64,000 nucleotides of DNA from Synaphobranchus kaupii (GCA_029718625.1 CM056380.1:20215923-20279922), one strand, 5' to 3'. Shown: positions 36,372-50,190, counted from the first letter of the stretch. The notes: a model not told the origin generated them from the letters alone. Translations and numbers: made by a program.

Positions 36372-37239
36372 AGGGATCATATCATCTCGTCAAGGGGTCA
36401 TATCTCGCCTAGGGGTCATATCATCTTGCCTAGGGGTCATATCTCGCCTAGGGGTCATATAATTTCACGTAGGGGTCATATCTCGCCTAGGGGTCATATC
36501 TCGCCTAGGGGTCATATTTCACCTTGGAGTCATATTTCGCCTAGGGGTCATATCTCGCCTAGGGGTCATATTTCACCTTGGAGTCATATTTCGCCTAGGG
36601 GTCATATCATTTCGCCTAGGGATCATATATCACCTAGCGGTCATATCATCTCACCTAGGGGTCATATCTCACCTAGGGGTCATATCCCCCCTAGGGGTCA
36701 TATCATTTCGCCTAGGGGTCATATCTCGCCTAGGGATCATATCTCGCCTAGGGGTCATATTTTGCCTAGGGGTCATATCATATCGCCTAGGGGTCATATT
36801 TCGCCTAGGGGTCATATCATTTCACCTAGGGATCATATATCACCTAGCAGTCATATCTCACCTAGGTGTCATATTTCGCCTTGGAGTCATATCTCGCCTA
36901 GGGGTCATATCATTTCGCCTAGGGGTCATATCTCGCCTAGGGGTCATATCTCAACTAGTGGTCATATTTCACCTAGGGGTCATATCTCGCCTAGGAGTCA
37001 TATCTCGGTTAGGGGTCATATCTCGCCTAGGGGTCATATCTCGCCTCGGGATCATATCTCGCCTAGAGGTCATATCTCGCCTCGGGGTCATATCTCGCCT
37101 CGGGGTTCTATCTCGCCTAGAGGTCATATCTGGCCTAGGGGTCATCTCGCTTAGGGGATATATCATCTCGCCTAGGGGTCATATCTCGCCTTGGGGTCAT
37201 ATCATCTCACCTAGGGGTCGCCTAGGGGTCATATCATAT

Positions 37240-37285
37240 CAACCGTTAGCCCTCGCAACCGCGACCATTAGCAACCGTTAGCGAT
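37240..37285 (+). repeat. 46-bp spacer, copy 17
   Basis: 914 bp after copy 16. Truncated-unit left context and CTCGCCAAGG right flank, like copy 13. It belongs to a block copied from about 26.7 kb. Confidence 0.95.
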
Positions 37286-40217
37286 AGGGATCATATCATC
37301 TCGCCAAGGGGTCATATCTCGCCTAGGGGTCATATCATCTTGCCTAGGGGTCATATCTCGCCTAGGGGTCATATAATTTCACGTAGGGGTCATATCTCGC
37401 CTAGGGGTCATATCTCGCCTAGGGCTCATATCTCGCCTAGGGGTCATATTTCACCTTGGAGTCATATTTCGCCTAGGGGTCATATCATTTCGCCTAGGGA
37501 TCATATCATTTCGCCTAGGGATCATATATCACCTAGCGGTCATATCTCACCTAGGTGTCATATTTCGCCTCGGAGTCATATCTCGCCTAGGGGTCATATC
37601 ATTTCGCCAAGGGGTCATATCTCGCCTTGGGGTCATATCATCTCACCTAGGGGTCATATCTCACCTAGGGGTCATATCCCGCCTAGGGGTCATATCATTT
37701 CGCCTAGGGGTCATATCTCGCCTAGGGGTCATATCTCGCCTAGGGGTCATATTTCGCCTAGGGGTCATATTTCGCCTAGGGGTCATATCATTTCACCTAG
37801 GGATCATATATCACCTAGCGGTCATATCTCACCTAGGTGTCATATTTCGCCTTGGAGTCATATCTCGCCTAGGGGTCATATCATTTCGCCAAGGGGTCAT
37901 AATCTCGCCTTGGGGTCATATCTCACCTAGGGGTCATATCATTTCGCCTAGGGGTCATATTTCACCTAGGGGTCATATCTCGCCTAGGGGTCATATTTCG
38001 CCTAGGGGTCATATCATCTCGCCTAGGGGTCATATCTCACCTAGGGGTCATATCCCGCCTAGGGGTCATATCATTTCGCCTAGGGGTCATATCATTTCGC
38101 CTAGGGGTCATATCTCGCCTAGGGATCATATCTCGCCTAGGGGTCATATTTCGCCTAGGGGTCATATCATATCGCCTAGGGGTCATATTTCGCCTAGGGG
38201 TCATATCATTTCACCTAGGGATCATATATCACCTAGCAGTCATATCTCACCTAGGTGTCATATTTCGCCTTGGAGTCATATCTCGCCTAGGGGTCATATC
38301 ATTTCGCCAAGGGGTCATAATCTCGCTTTGTGGTCATATCATCTCGCCTAGGGGTCATATCTCACCTAGGGGTCATATCATTTCGCCTAGGGGTCATATT
38401 TCGCCTAGGGGTCATATTTCGCCTAGGGGTCATATCTCGCCTAGGGGTCATATTTTGCCTAGGGGTCATATCATATCGCCTAGGGGTCATATCTCACCTA
38501 GGTGTCATATTTCGCCTTGGAGTCATATCTCGCCTAGGGGTCATATCATTTCGCCAAGGGGTCATAATCTCGCCTTGGGGTCATATCATCTCGCCTAGGG
38601 GTCATATCTCACCTAGGGGTCATATCATTTCGCCTAGGGGTCATATTTCTCCTAGGGGTCATATCTCGCCTAGGGGTCATATTTTGCCTAGGGGTCATAT
38701 CATATCGCCTAGGGGTCATATCTCGCCTAGGGGTCATATTTCGCCTAGGGGTCGTATCATCTCGCCTAGGGATCATATCTTGCCTAGGGGTCATATCTCG
38801 GCTAGGGGTCATATCTCGCCTAGGTGTCATATCTCACCTAGGGGTCATATCCCGCCTAGGGGTCATATCATTTCGCCTAGGGGTCATATCTCGCCTAGGG
38901 GTCATATCTCGCCTAGGGGTCATATTTCGCCTAGGGGTCATATTTCGCCTAGGGGTCATATCATTTCACCTAGGGATCATATATCACCTAGCGGTCATAT
39001 CTCACCTAGGTGTCATATTTCGCCTTGGAGTCATATCTCGCCTAGGGGTCATATCATTTCGCCAAGGGGTCATAATCTCGCCTTGGGGTCATATCTCACC
39101 TAGGGGTCATATCATTTCGCCTAGGGGTCATATTTCACCTAGGGGTCATATCTCGCCTAGGGGTCATATTTCGCCTAGGGGTCATATCATCTCGCCTAGG
39201 GGTCATATCTCACCTAGGGGTCATATCCCGCCTAGGGGTCATATCATTTCGCCTAGGGGTCATATCTCGCCTAGGGATCATATCTCGCCTAGGGGTCATA
39301 TTTCGCCTAGGGGTCATATCATATCGCCTAGGGGTCATATTTCGCCTAGGGGTCATATCATTTCACCTAGGGATCATATATCACCTAGCAGTCATATCTC
39401 ACCTAGGTGTCATATTTCGCCTTGGAGTCATATCTCGCCTAGGGGTCATATCATTTCGCCAAGGGGTCATAATCTCGCCTTGGGGTCATATCATCTCGCC
39501 TAGGGGTCATATCTCACCTAGGGGTCATATCATTTCGCCTAGGGGTCATATTTCGCCTAGGGGTCATATCTCGCCTAGGGGTCATATTTTGCCTAGGGGT
39601 CATATCATATCGCCTAGGGATCATATCTCACCTAGGTGTCATATTTCGCCTTGGAGTCATATCTCGCCTAGGGGTCATATCATTTCGCCAAGGGGTCATA
39701 ATCTCGCCTTGGGGTCATATCATCTCGCCTAGGGGTCATATCTCACCTAGGGGTCATATCATTTCGCCTAGGGGTCATATTTCGCCTAGGGGTCATAGCT
39801 CGCCTAGGGGTCATATTTTGCCTAGGGGTCATATCATATCGCCTAGGGGTCATATCTCGCCGAGAAGTCATATTTCGCCTAGGGGTCGTATCATCTCGCC
39901 TAGGGATCATATCTTGCCTAGGGGTCATATCTCGGCTAGGGGTCATATCTCGCCTAGGTGTCATATCTCACCTAGGGGTCATATTTCGCCTTGGAGTCAT
40001 ATCTCGCCTAGGGGTCATATCTTGCCTTGGGGTCATATCATCTCGCCTAGGGGTCATATCATCTCGCCTAGGAATCATATCTTGCCTAGGGGTCATATCT
40101 CGCCTAGGTGTCATATCTCACCTAGGGGTCATATTTCGCCTTGGAGTCATATCTCGCCTCGGGGTCATATCTTGCCTTGGGGTCATATCATCTGGGTCAT
40201 ATCTCGGCTAGGGGTCA

Positions 40218-40587
40218 CGACGGAAACTAAAACATTAGAATTTCCATGCTGTCTCCACATCAGGGATTAGCTCAATCCTAGACCAATCAAAATTAAAAAA
40301 ATCTCAGAAAAAACTCTGTGTTCAACGCTTGTGAATCAGGCGTGGTTTTGTATTAGGGACCTTAGTATTTCTTATCACAACAACTGCAGAGTGATCACTG
40401 AGGTTCTTACAAAAAACACCAGTAGCAGAAAATTTGTGGGGAGAATTAATCAGGATAAAATCAATGAGTGTTGACTTATCCGGACATTTAGGCCGGGTAG
40501 TCGAAGTAATCAGTTGGGTCAGATTCATGGAGTCACAGCATGATTTAAAATAATCAGACACTGGATTTAGAGTACACAGAGTTTATA
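40218..40587 (-). mobile_element. Non-LTR retrotransposon remnant, copy 14 (type B)
   Basis: 370 bp, with the frame at 40,561-40,322. Private changes are TTGTATTAGG (KVPNTK in the frame) and GAGTTTATAC at the right edge. Confidence 0.86.
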
Positions 40588-41322
40588 CATATCTCGCCTA
40601 GGTGTCATATTCGCCTAGAGGTAATATTTCGCCTAGAGGTCATATTTCGCCTAGAGGTCATATTTCGCCTAGGGGTCATATTTCGCCTAGGCGTCATATC
40701 GTCTAGCCTAGGGGTCATATTTCACCTAGGGGTCATATCATCTCGCCTAGGGGTCATATCATCTCGCCTAGGGGTCATATCGTCTAGCCTAGGGGTCATA
40801 TTTCACCTAGGGGTCATATCATCTCGCCTAGGGGTCATATCATCTCGCCTAGGGGTCATATCATCTCGCCTAGGGATCATATCTGGCCTAGGGGTCATAT
40901 CTCGGCTAGGGATCATATCTCGCCTAGGTGTCATATCTCACCTAGGGGTCATATTTCGCCTTGGAGTCATATCTCGCCTAGGGGTCATATCTCACCTAGG
41001 GGTCATATCTCGCCTAGGAGTCATATCTCGCCTAGGCGTCATATCTCGCCTCGGGATCATATCTCGCCTAGGGGTCATATCATTTCGCCTAGGGGTCATA
41101 TCTCGCCTAGGGGTCATATCTCAACTAGTGGTCATATTTCACCTAGGGGTCATATCTCGCCTAGGAGTCATATCTCGGTTAGGGGTCATATCTCGCCTAG
41201 GGGTCATATCTCGCCTCGGGATCATATCTCGCCTAGGGGTCATATCTCGCCTCGGGGTAATATCTCGCCTCGGGGTTCTATCTCGCCTAGAGGTCATATC
41301 TGGCCTAGGGGTCATATCATAT

Positions 41323-41368
41323 CAACCGTTAGCCCTCGCAACCGCGACCATTAGCAACCGTTAGCGAT
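41323..41368 (+). repeat. 46-bp spacer, copy 18
   Basis: CTGGCC-type left context. 1,107 bp after retrotransposon copy 14, the same spacing as after copies 11 and 12. Confidence 0.95.
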
Positions 41369-41918
41369 AGGGATCATATCATCTCGTCAAGGGGTCATAT
41401 CTCGCCTAGGGGTCATATCATCTTGCCTAGGGGTCATATCTCGCCTAGGGGTCATATAATTTCACGTAGGGGTCATATCTCGCCTAGGGGTCATATCTCG
41501 CCTAGGGATCATATCTCGCCTAGGTGTCATATCTCACCTAGGGGTCATATTTCGCCTTGGAGTCATATCTCGCCTAGGGGTCATATCTCACCTAGGGGTC
41601 ATATCTCGCCTAGGAGTCATATCTCGCCTAGGGGTCATATCTCGCCTCGGGATCATATCTCGCCTAGGGGTCATATCATTTCGCCTAGGGGTCATATCTC
41701 GCCTAGGGGTCATATCTCAACTAGTGGTCATATTTCACCTAGGGGTCATATCTCGCCTAGGAGTCATATCTCGGTTAGGGGTCATATCTCGCCTAGGGGT
41801 CATATCTCGCCTCGGGATCATATCTCGCCTAGGGGTCATATCTCGCCTCGGGGTAATATCTCGCCTCGGGGTTCTATCTCGCCTAGAGGTCATATCTGGC
41901 CTAGGGGTCATATCATAT

Positions 41919-41964
41919 CAACCGTTAGCCCTCGCAACCGCGACCATTAGCAACCGTTAGCGAT
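41919..41964 (+). repeat. 46-bp spacer, copy 19
   Basis: 596 bp after copy 18, created by a local tandem duplication. Confidence 0.95.
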
Positions 41965-43440
41965 AGGGATCATATCATCTCGTCAAGGGGTCATATCTCG
42001 CCTAGGGGTCATATCATCTTGCCTAGGGGTCATATCTCGCCTAGGGGTCATATAATTTCACGTAGGGGTCATATCTCGCCTAGGGGTCATATCTCGCCTA
42101 GGGGTCATATTTCACCTTGGAGTCATATTTCGCCTAGGGGTCATATCATTTCGCCTAGGGATCATATATCACCTAGCGGTCATATCATCTCACCTAGGGG
42201 TCATATCTCACCTAGGGGTCATATCCCCCCTAGGGGTCATATCATTTCGCCTAGGGGTCATATCTCGCCTAGGGATCATATCTCGCCTAGGGGTCATATT
42301 TCGCCTAGGGGTCATATCATATCGCCTAGGGGTCATATTTCGCCTAGGGGTCATATCATTTCACCTAGGGATCATATATCACCTAGCAGTCATATCTCAC
42401 CTAGGTGTCATATTTCGCCTTGGAGTCATATCTCGCCTAGGGGTCATATCATTTCGCCAAGGGGTCATAATCTCGCCTAGGGGTCATATAATTTCGCCTA
42501 GGGGTCATATTTCGCCTAGGGGTCATATCTCGCCTAGGGGTCATATTTTGCCTAGGGGTCATATCATTTCGCCTAGGGATCATATATCACCTAGCGGTCA
42601 TATCATCTCACCTAGGGGTCATATCTCACCTAGGGGTCATATCCCCCCTAGGGGTCATATCATTTCGCCTAGGGGTCATATCTCGCCTAGGGATCATATC
42701 TCGCCTAGGGGTCATATTTCGCCTAGGGGTCATATCATATCGCCTAGGGGTCATATTTCGCCTAGGGGTCATATCATTTCACCTAGGGATCATATATCAC
42801 CTAGCAGTCATATCTCACCTAGGTGTCATATTTCGCCTTGGAGTCATATCTCGCCTAGGGGTCATATCATTTCGCCAAGGGGTCATAATCTCGCCTAGGG
42901 GTCATATCTCACCTAGGGGTCATATAATTTCGCCTAGGGGTCATATTTCGCCTAGGGGTCATATCATATCGCCTAGGGGTCATATCTCGCCTAGGGGTCA
43001 TATTTCGCCTAGGGGTCATATCATCTCGCCTAGGGATCATATCTTGCCTAGGGGTCATATCTCGGCTAGGGGTCATATCTCGCCTAGGTGTCATATCTCA
43101 CCTAGGGGTCATATTTCGCCTTGGAGTCATATCTCGCCTAGGGGTCATATCTTGCCTAGGGATCATATCTTGCCTAGGGGTCATATCTCGCCTAGGAGTC
43201 ATATCTCGGTTAGGGGTCATATCTCGCCTAGGGGTCATATCTCGCCTCGGGATCATATCTCGCCTAGGGGTCATATCTCGCCTCGGGGTAATATCTCGCC
43301 TCGGGGTTCTATCTCGCCTAGAGGTCATATCTGGCCTAGGGGTCATCTCGCTTAGGGGATATATCATCTCGCCTAGGGGTCATATCTCGCCTTGGGGTCA
43401 TATCATCTCACCTACGGGTCGCCTAGGGGTCATATCATAT

Positions 43441-43486
43441 CAACCGTTAGCCCTCGCAACCGCGACCATTAGCAACCGTTAGCGAT
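43441..43486 (+). repeat. 46-bp spacer, copy 20 (first of a pair)
   Basis: The truncated left unit is mutated (CACCTACGGGTCGCC). The right flank is of the pair-left type. Confidence 0.95.
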
Positions 43487-43904
43487 AGGGATCATATCAT
43501 CTCGCCAAGGGGTCATATCTCACCTAGGGGTCATATCCCGCCTAGGGGTCATATCATTTCGCCTAGGGGTCATATCATTTCGCCTAGGGGTCATATCTCG
43601 CCTAGGGGTCATATCTCAACTAGTGGTCATATTTCACCTAGGGGTCATATCTCGCCTAGGAGTCATATCTCGGTTAGGGGTCATATCTCGCCTAGGGGTC
43701 ATATCTCGCCTCGGGATCATATCTCGCCTAGAGGTCATATCTCGCCTCGGGGTCATATCTCGCCTCGGGGTTCTATCTCGCCTAGAGGTCATATCTGGCC
43801 TAGGGGTCATCTCGCTTAGGGGATATATCATCTCGCCTAGGGGTCATATCTCGCCTTGGGGTCATATCATCTCACCTAGGGGTCGCCTAGGGGTCATATC
43901 ATAT

Positions 43905-43950
43905 CAACCGTTAGCCCTCGCAACCGCGACCATTAGCAACCGTTAGCGAT
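43905..43950 (+). repeat. 46-bp spacer, copy 21 (second of a pair)
   Basis: 464 bp after copy 20, one 21-bp unit longer than the 443-bp pairs. Confidence 0.95.
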
Positions 43951-46436
43951 AGGGATCATATCATCTCGCCAAGGGGTCATATCTCGCCTAGGGGTCATAT
44001 CATCTTGCCTAGGGGTCATATCTCGCCTAGGGGTCATATAATTTCACGTAGGGGTCATATCTCGCCTAGGGGTCATATCTCGCCTAGGGCTCATATCTCG
44101 CCTAGGGGTCATATTTCACCTTGGAGTCATATTTCGCCTAGGGGTCATATCATTTCGCCTAGGGATCATATCATTTCGCCTAGGGATCATATATCACCTA
44201 GCGGTCATATCTCACCTAGGTGTCATATTTCGCCTCGGAGTCATATCTCGCCTAGGGGTCATATCATTTCGCCAAGGGGTCATATCTCGCCTTGGGGTCA
44301 TATCATCTCACCTAGGGGTCATATCTCACCTAGGGGTCATATCCCGCCTAGGGGTCATATCATTTCGCCTAGGGGTCATATCTCGCCTAGGGGTCATATC
44401 TCGCCTAGGGGTCATATTTCGCCTAGGGGTCATATTTCGCCTAGGGGTCATATCATTTCACCTAGGGATCATATATCACCTAGCGGTCATATCTCACCTA
44501 GGTGTCATATTTCGCCTTGGAGTCATATCTCGCCTAGGGGTCATATCATTTCGCCAAGGGGTCATAATCTCGCCTTGGGGTCATATCTCACCTAGGGGTC
44601 ATATCATTTCGCCTAGGGGTCATATTTCACCTAGGGGTCATATCTCGCCTAGGGGTCATATTTCGCCTAGGGGTCATATCATCTCGCCTAGGGGTCATAT
44701 CTCACCTAGGGGTCATATCCCGCCTAGGGGTCATATCTCACCTAGGGGTCATATCCCGCCTAGGGGTCATATCATTTCGCCTAGGGGTCATATCTCGCCT
44801 AGGGATCATATCTCGCCTAGGGGTCATATTTCGCCTAGGGGTCATATCATATCGCCTAGGGGTCATATTTCGCCTAGGGGTCATATCATTTCACCTAGGG
44901 ATCATATATCACCTAGCAGTCATATCTCACCTAGGTGTCATATTTCGCCTTGGAGTCATATCTCGCCTAGGGGTCATATCATTTCGCCAAGGGGTCATAA
45001 TCTCGCCTTGGGGTCATATCATCTCGACTAGGGGTCATATCTCACCTAGGGGTCATATCATTTCGCCTAGGGGTCATATTTCGCCTAGGGGTCATATCTC
45101 GCCTAGGGGTCATATTTTGCCTAGGGGTCATATCATATCGCCTAGGGGTCATATCTCACCTAGGTGTCATATTTCGCCTTGGAGTCATATCTCGCCTAGG
45201 GGTCATATCATTTCGCCAAGGGGTCATAATCTCGCCTTGGGGTCATATCATCTCGCCTAGGGGTCATATCTCACCTAGGGGTCATATAATTTCGCCTAGG
45301 GGTCATATTTCTCCTAGGGGTCATATCTCGCCTAGGGGTCATATTTTGCCTAGGGGTCATATCATATCGCCTAGGGGTCATATCTCGCCTAGGGGTCATA
45401 TTTCGCCTAGGGGTCGTATCATCTCGCCTAGGGATCATATCTTGCCTAAGGGTCATATCTCGGCTAGGGGTCATATCTCGCCTAGGTGTCATATCTCACC
45501 TAGGGGTCATATCCCGCCTAGAGGTCATATCATTTCGCCTAGGGGTCATATCTCGCCTAGGGGTCATATCTCGCCTAGGGGTCATATTTCGCCTAGGGGT
45601 CATATTTCGCCTAGGGGTCATATCATTTCACCTAGGGATCATATATCACCTAGCGGTCATATCTCACCTAGGTGTCATATTTCGCCTTGGAGTCATATCT
45701 CGCCTAGGGGTCATATCATTTCGCCAAGGGGTCATAATCTCGCCTTGGGGTCATATCTCACCTAGGGGTCATATCATTTCGCCTAGGGGTCATATTTCAC
45801 CTAGGGGTCATATCTCGCCTAGGGGTCATATTTCGCCTAGGGGTCATATCATCTCGCCTAGGGGTCATATCTCACCTAGGGGTCATATCCCGCCTAGGGG
45901 TCATATCATTTCGCCTAGGGGTCATATCTCGCCTAGGGTTCATATCTCGCCTAGGGGTCATATTTCGCCTAGGGGTCATATCATATCGCCTAGGGGTCAT
46001 ATTTCGCCTAGGGGTCATATCATTTCACCTAGGGATCATATATCACCTAGCAGTCATATCTCACCTAGGTGTCATATTTCGCCTTGGAGTCATATCTCGC
46101 CTAGGGGTCATATCATTTCGCCAAGGGGTCATAATCTCGCCTTGGGGTCATATCATCTCGCCTAGGGGTCATATCTCACCTAGGGGTCATATCATTTCGC
46201 CTAGGGGTCATATTTCGCCTAGGGGTCATATATCGCCTAGGGGTCATATTTTGCCTAGGGGTCATATCATATCGCCTAGGGGTCATAGCTCGCCTATGGG
46301 TCATATTTTGCCTAGGGGTCATATCATATCGCCTAGGGGTCATATCACGCCTAGGGGTCATATCTCGGCGAGGGGTCATATCTCGCCTTGGGGTCATATC
46401 ATCTCACCTAGGGGTCGCCTAGGGGTCATATCATAT

Positions 46437-46482
46437 CAACCGTTAGCCCACGCAACCGCGACCATTAGCAACCGTTAGCGAT
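46437..46482 (+). repeat. 46-bp spacer, copy 22 (first of a pair)
   Basis: Private T-to-A change (GCCCACGC for GCCCTCGC). Confidence 0.95.
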
Positions 46483-46879
46483 AGGGATCATATCATCTCG
46501 CCAAGGGGTCATATCTCACCTAGGGGTCATATCCCGCCTAGGGGTCATATCATTTCGCCTAGGGGTCATATCTCGCCTAGGGGTCATATCTCAACTAGTG
46601 GTCATATTTCACCTAGGGGTCATATCTCGCCTAGGAGTCATATCTCGGTTAGGGGTCATATCTCGCCTAGGGGTCATATCTCGCCTCGGGATCATATCTC
46701 GCCTAGAGGTCATATCTCGCCTCGGGGTCATATCTCGCCTCGGGGTTCTATCTCGCCTAGAGGTCATATCTGGCCTAGGGGTCATCTCGCTTAGGGGATA
46801 TATCATCTCGCCTAGGGGTCATATCTCGCCTTGGGGTCATATCATCTCACCTAGGGGTCGCCTAGGGGTCATATCATAT

Positions 46880-46925
46880 CAACCGTTAGCCCTCGCAACC
46901 GCGACCATTAGCAACCGTTAGCGAT
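46880..46925 (+). repeat. 46-bp spacer, copy 23 (second of a pair)
   Basis: 443 bp after copy 22. Confidence 0.95.
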
Positions 46926-47472
46926 AGGGATCATATCATCTCGCCAAGGGGTCATATCTCGCCTAGGGGTCATATCATCTCGCCTAGGGGTCATATCTCA
47001 CCTAGGGGTCATATCATTTCGCCTAGGGGTCATATTTCGCCTAGGGGTCATAGCTCGCCTAGGGGTCATATTTTGCCTAGGGGTCATATCATATCGCCTA
47101 GGGGTCATATCTCGCCTAGGGGTCATATTTCGCCTAGGGGTCGTATCATCTCGCCTAGGGATCATATCTTGCCTAGGGGTCATATCTCGGCTAGGGGTCA
47201 TATCTCGCCTAGGTGTCATATCTCACCTAGGGGTCATATTTCGCCTTGGAGTCATATCTCGCCTAGGGGTCATATCTTGCCTTGGGGTCATATCATCTGG
47301 CCTAGGGGTCATATCATCTCGCCTAGGAATCATATCTTGCCTAGGGGTCATATCTCGCCTAGGTGTCATATCTCACCTAGGGGTCATATTTCGCCTTGGA
47401 GTCATATCTCGCCTCGGGGTCATATCTTGCCTTGGGGTCATATCATCTGGGTCATATCTCGGCTAGGGGTCA

Positions 47473-47842
47473 CGACGGAAACTAAAACATTAGAATTTCC
47501 ATGCTGTCTCCACATCAGGGATTAGCTCAATCCTAGACCAATCAAAATTTAAAAAATCTCAGAAAAAACTCTGTGTTCAACGCTTGTGAATCAGGCGTGG
47601 TTTTGTCTTAGGGACCTTAGTATTTCTTATCACAACAACTGCAGAGTGATTACTGAGGTTCTTACAAAAAACACCAGTAGCAGAAAATTTGTGGGGAGAA
47701 TTAATCAGGATAAAATCAATGAGTGTTGACTTATCCGGACATTTAGGCCGGGTAGTCGAAGTAATCAGTTGGGTCAGATTCATGGAGTCACAGCATGATT
47801 TAAAATAATCAGACACTGGATTTAGAGTACACAGAGTATATA
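47473..47842 (-). mobile_element. Non-LTR retrotransposon remnant, copy 15 (type B, SDH motif mutated)
   Basis: 370 bp, with the frame at 47,816-47,577. The terminal catalytic motif reads SNH instead of SDH (GTGATTACTG on the plus strand). Copies 16 and 17 share the change, so the three form a sub-lineage. Confidence 0.86.
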
Positions 47843-49031
47843 CATATCTCGCCTAGGTGTCATATTCGCCTAGAGGTAATATTTCGCCTAGAGGTCATAT
47901 TTCGCCTAGAGGTCATATTTCGCCTAGGGGTCATATTTCGCCTAGGCGTCATATCGTCTAGCCTAGGGGTCATATTTCACCTAGGGGTCATATCATCTCG
48001 CCTAGGGGTCATATCATCTCGCCTAGGGGTCATATCGTCTAGCCTAGGGGTCATATTTCACCTAGGGGTCATATCATCTCGCCTAGGGGTCATATCATCT
48101 CGCCTAGGGGTCATATCATCTCGCCTAGGGATCATATCTGGCCTAGGGGTCATATCTCGGCTAGGGATCATATCTCGCCTAGGTGTCATATCTCACCTAG
48201 GGGTCATATTTCGCCTTGGAGTCATATCTCGCCTAGGGGTCATATCTCACCTAGGGGTCATATCTCGCCTAGGAGTCATATCTCGCCTAGGGGTCATATC
48301 TCGCCTCGGGATCATATCTCGCCTAGGGATCATATCATTTCGCCTAGGGGTCATATCTCGCCTAGGGGTCATATCTCAACTAGTGGTCATATTTCACCTA
48401 GGGGTCATATCTCGCCTAGGAGTCATATCTCGGTTAGGGGTCATATCTCGCCTAGGGGTCATATCTCGCCTCGGGATCATATCTCGCCTAGGGGTCATAT
48501 CTCGCCTCGGGGTAATATCTCGCCTCGGGGTTCTATCTCGCCTAGAGGTCATATCTGGCCTAGGGTTCATCTCGCTTAGGGGATATATCATCTCGCCTAG
48601 GGGTCATATCTCGCCTTGGGGTCATGTCATCTCACCTAGGGGTCGCCTAGGGGTCATATCATATCAACCGTTAGCCCTCGCAACCGCGACCATTAGCAAC
48701 CGTTAGCGATAGGGATCATATCATCTCGTCAAGGGGTCATATCTCGCCTAGGGGTCATATCATCTTGCCTAGGGGTCATATCTCGCCTAGGGGTCATATA
48801 ATTTCACGTAGGGGTCATATCTCACCTAGGGGTCATATCATTTCGCCTAGGGGTCATATTTCGCCTAGGGGTCATATCTCGCCTAGGGGTCATATTTTGC
48901 CTAGGGGTCATATCATATCGCCTAGGGGTCATATCTCACCTAGGTGTCATATTTCGCCTTGGAGTCATATCTCGCCTAGGGGTCATATCATTTCGCCAAG
49001 GGGTCATAATCTCGCCTTGGGGTCATATCAT
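47843..49031. repeat. Satellite segment between retrotransposon copies 15 and 16
   Basis: Shortest interval between fragments. Contains spacer 24, then a shortened block lacking the TTTCACCTTGGAG units. It ends abruptly inside a 21-bp unit at the truncated copy 16. Confidence 0.93.
48665..48710 (+). repeat. 46-bp spacer, copy 24
   Basis: The left flank has GGTCATGTCATC (A-to-G), shared with copies 25, 26 and 30. Right flank CTCGTCAAGG. Confidence 0.95.
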
Positions 49032-49358
49032 CAGGGATTAGCTCAATCCTAGACCAATCAAAATTTAAAAAATCTCAGAAAAAACTCTGTGTTCAACGCT
49101 TGTGAATCAGGCGTGGTTTTGTCTTAGGGACCTTAGTATTTCTTATCACAACAACTGCAGAGTGATTACTGAGGTTCTTACAAAAAACACCAGTAGCAGA
49201 AAATTTGTGGGGAGAATTAATCAGGATAAAATCAATGAGTGTTGACTTATCCGGACATTTAGGCCGGGTAGTCGAAGTAATCAGTTGGGTCAGATTCATG
49301 GAGTCACAGCATGATTTAAAATAATCAGACACTGGATTTAGAGTACACAGAGTATATA
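49032..49358 (-). mobile_element. Non-LTR retrotransposon remnant, copy 16 (type B, left-truncated)
   Basis: About 327 bp. The first ~44 bp of the plus-strand fragment are missing: satellite ending GGTCATATCATC joins directly to AGGGATTAGCTC. The word ATCAGGG or part of it is shared between the two sides, consistent with a microhomology junction. The 79-codon frame (49,332-49,093) survives and carries the SNH change of copies 15 and 17. Downstream satellite differs slightly from copy 15, with one unit pair lost near 49.72 kb. Confidence 0.85.
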
Positions 49359-50144
49359 CATATCTCGCCTAGGTGTCATATTCGCCTAGAGGTAATATTT
49401 CGCCTAGAGGTCATATTTCGCCTAGAGGTCATATTTCGCCTAGGGGTCATATTTCGCCTAGGCGTCATATCGTCTAGCCTAGGGGTCATATTTCACCTAG
49501 GGGTCATATCATCTCGCCTAGGGGTCATATCATCTCGCCTAGGGGTCATATCGTCTAGCCTAGGGGTCATATTTCACCTAGGGGTCATATCATCTCGCCT
49601 AGGGGTCATATCATCTCGCCTAGGGGTCATATCATCTCGCCTAGGGATCATATCTGGCCTAGGGGTCATATCTCGGCTAGGGATCATATCTCGCCTAGGT
49701 GTCATATCTCACCTAGGGGTCATATCTCGCCTAGGAGTCATATCTCGCCTAGGGGTCATATCTCGCCTCGGGGTCATATCTCGCCTCGGGATCATATCTC
49801 GCCTAGGGATCATATCATTTCGCCTAGGGGTCATATCTCGCCTAGGGGTCATATTTCACCTAGTGGTCATATTTCACCTAGGGGTCATATCTCGCCTAGG
49901 AGTCATATCTCGGTTAGGGGTCATATCTCGCCTAGGGGTCATATCTCGCCTCGGGATCATATCTCGCCTAGGGGTCATATCTCGCCTCGGGGTAATATCT
50001 CGCCTCGGGGTTCTATCTCGCCTAGAGGTCATATCTGGCCTAGGGTTCATCTCGCTTAGGGGATATATCATCTCGCCTAGGGGTCATATCTCGCCTTGGG
50101 GTCATGTCATCTCACCTAGGGGTCGCCTAGGGGTCATATCATAT

Positions 50145-50190
50145 CAACCGTTAGCCCTCGCAACCGCGACCATTAGCAACCGTTAGCGAT
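50145..50190 (+). repeat. 46-bp spacer, copy 25
   Basis: 1,480 bp after copy 24. Same CATGTC left flank. Confidence 0.95.

Larger units (their letters stand above)
35609..40217. repeat. Satellite segment between retrotransposon copies 13 and 14
   Basis: Contains spacers 16 and 17. A 57-bp unit group is doubled near 36,490-36,600. From about 36.95 kb it follows the 26.7-29.8 kb region at an offset that starts at 10,272 bp and drifts to 10,424 bp. Confidence 0.93.
40921..42112. repeat. 596-bp tandem duplication with a spacer in each half
   Basis: CGCCTAGGTGTCATATCTCA starts at 40,921 and 41,517, and the spacers at 41,323 and 41,919 keep the same offset. The right limit is approximate, because the halves diverge near 42,105. 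Confidence 0.88.
40588..47472. repeat. Long satellite segment between retrotransposon copies 14 and 15
   Basis: The longest stretch without a retrotransposon fragment, with six spacers (18-23). It is a mosaic. A 596-bp duplication is followed by two similar blocks (42.1-42.9 kb), a hybrid repeat at 43.1 kb where fragment and flank are missing, and a block matching 36.96-39.1 kb at an offset of 6,665 bp. The 7.1-kb super-repeat begins near 46.06 kb. Confidence 0.92.
46057..48820. repeat. 7.1-kb super-repeat, conserved core, copy 1
   Basis: Core order: spacer pair, about 0.6 kb of satellite, retrotransposon copy 15, spacer 24. Landmarks 46,437, 46,880, 47,471 and 48,665 recur at exactly +14,200 bp. 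Divergence begins near 48,822. Confidence 0.9.
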
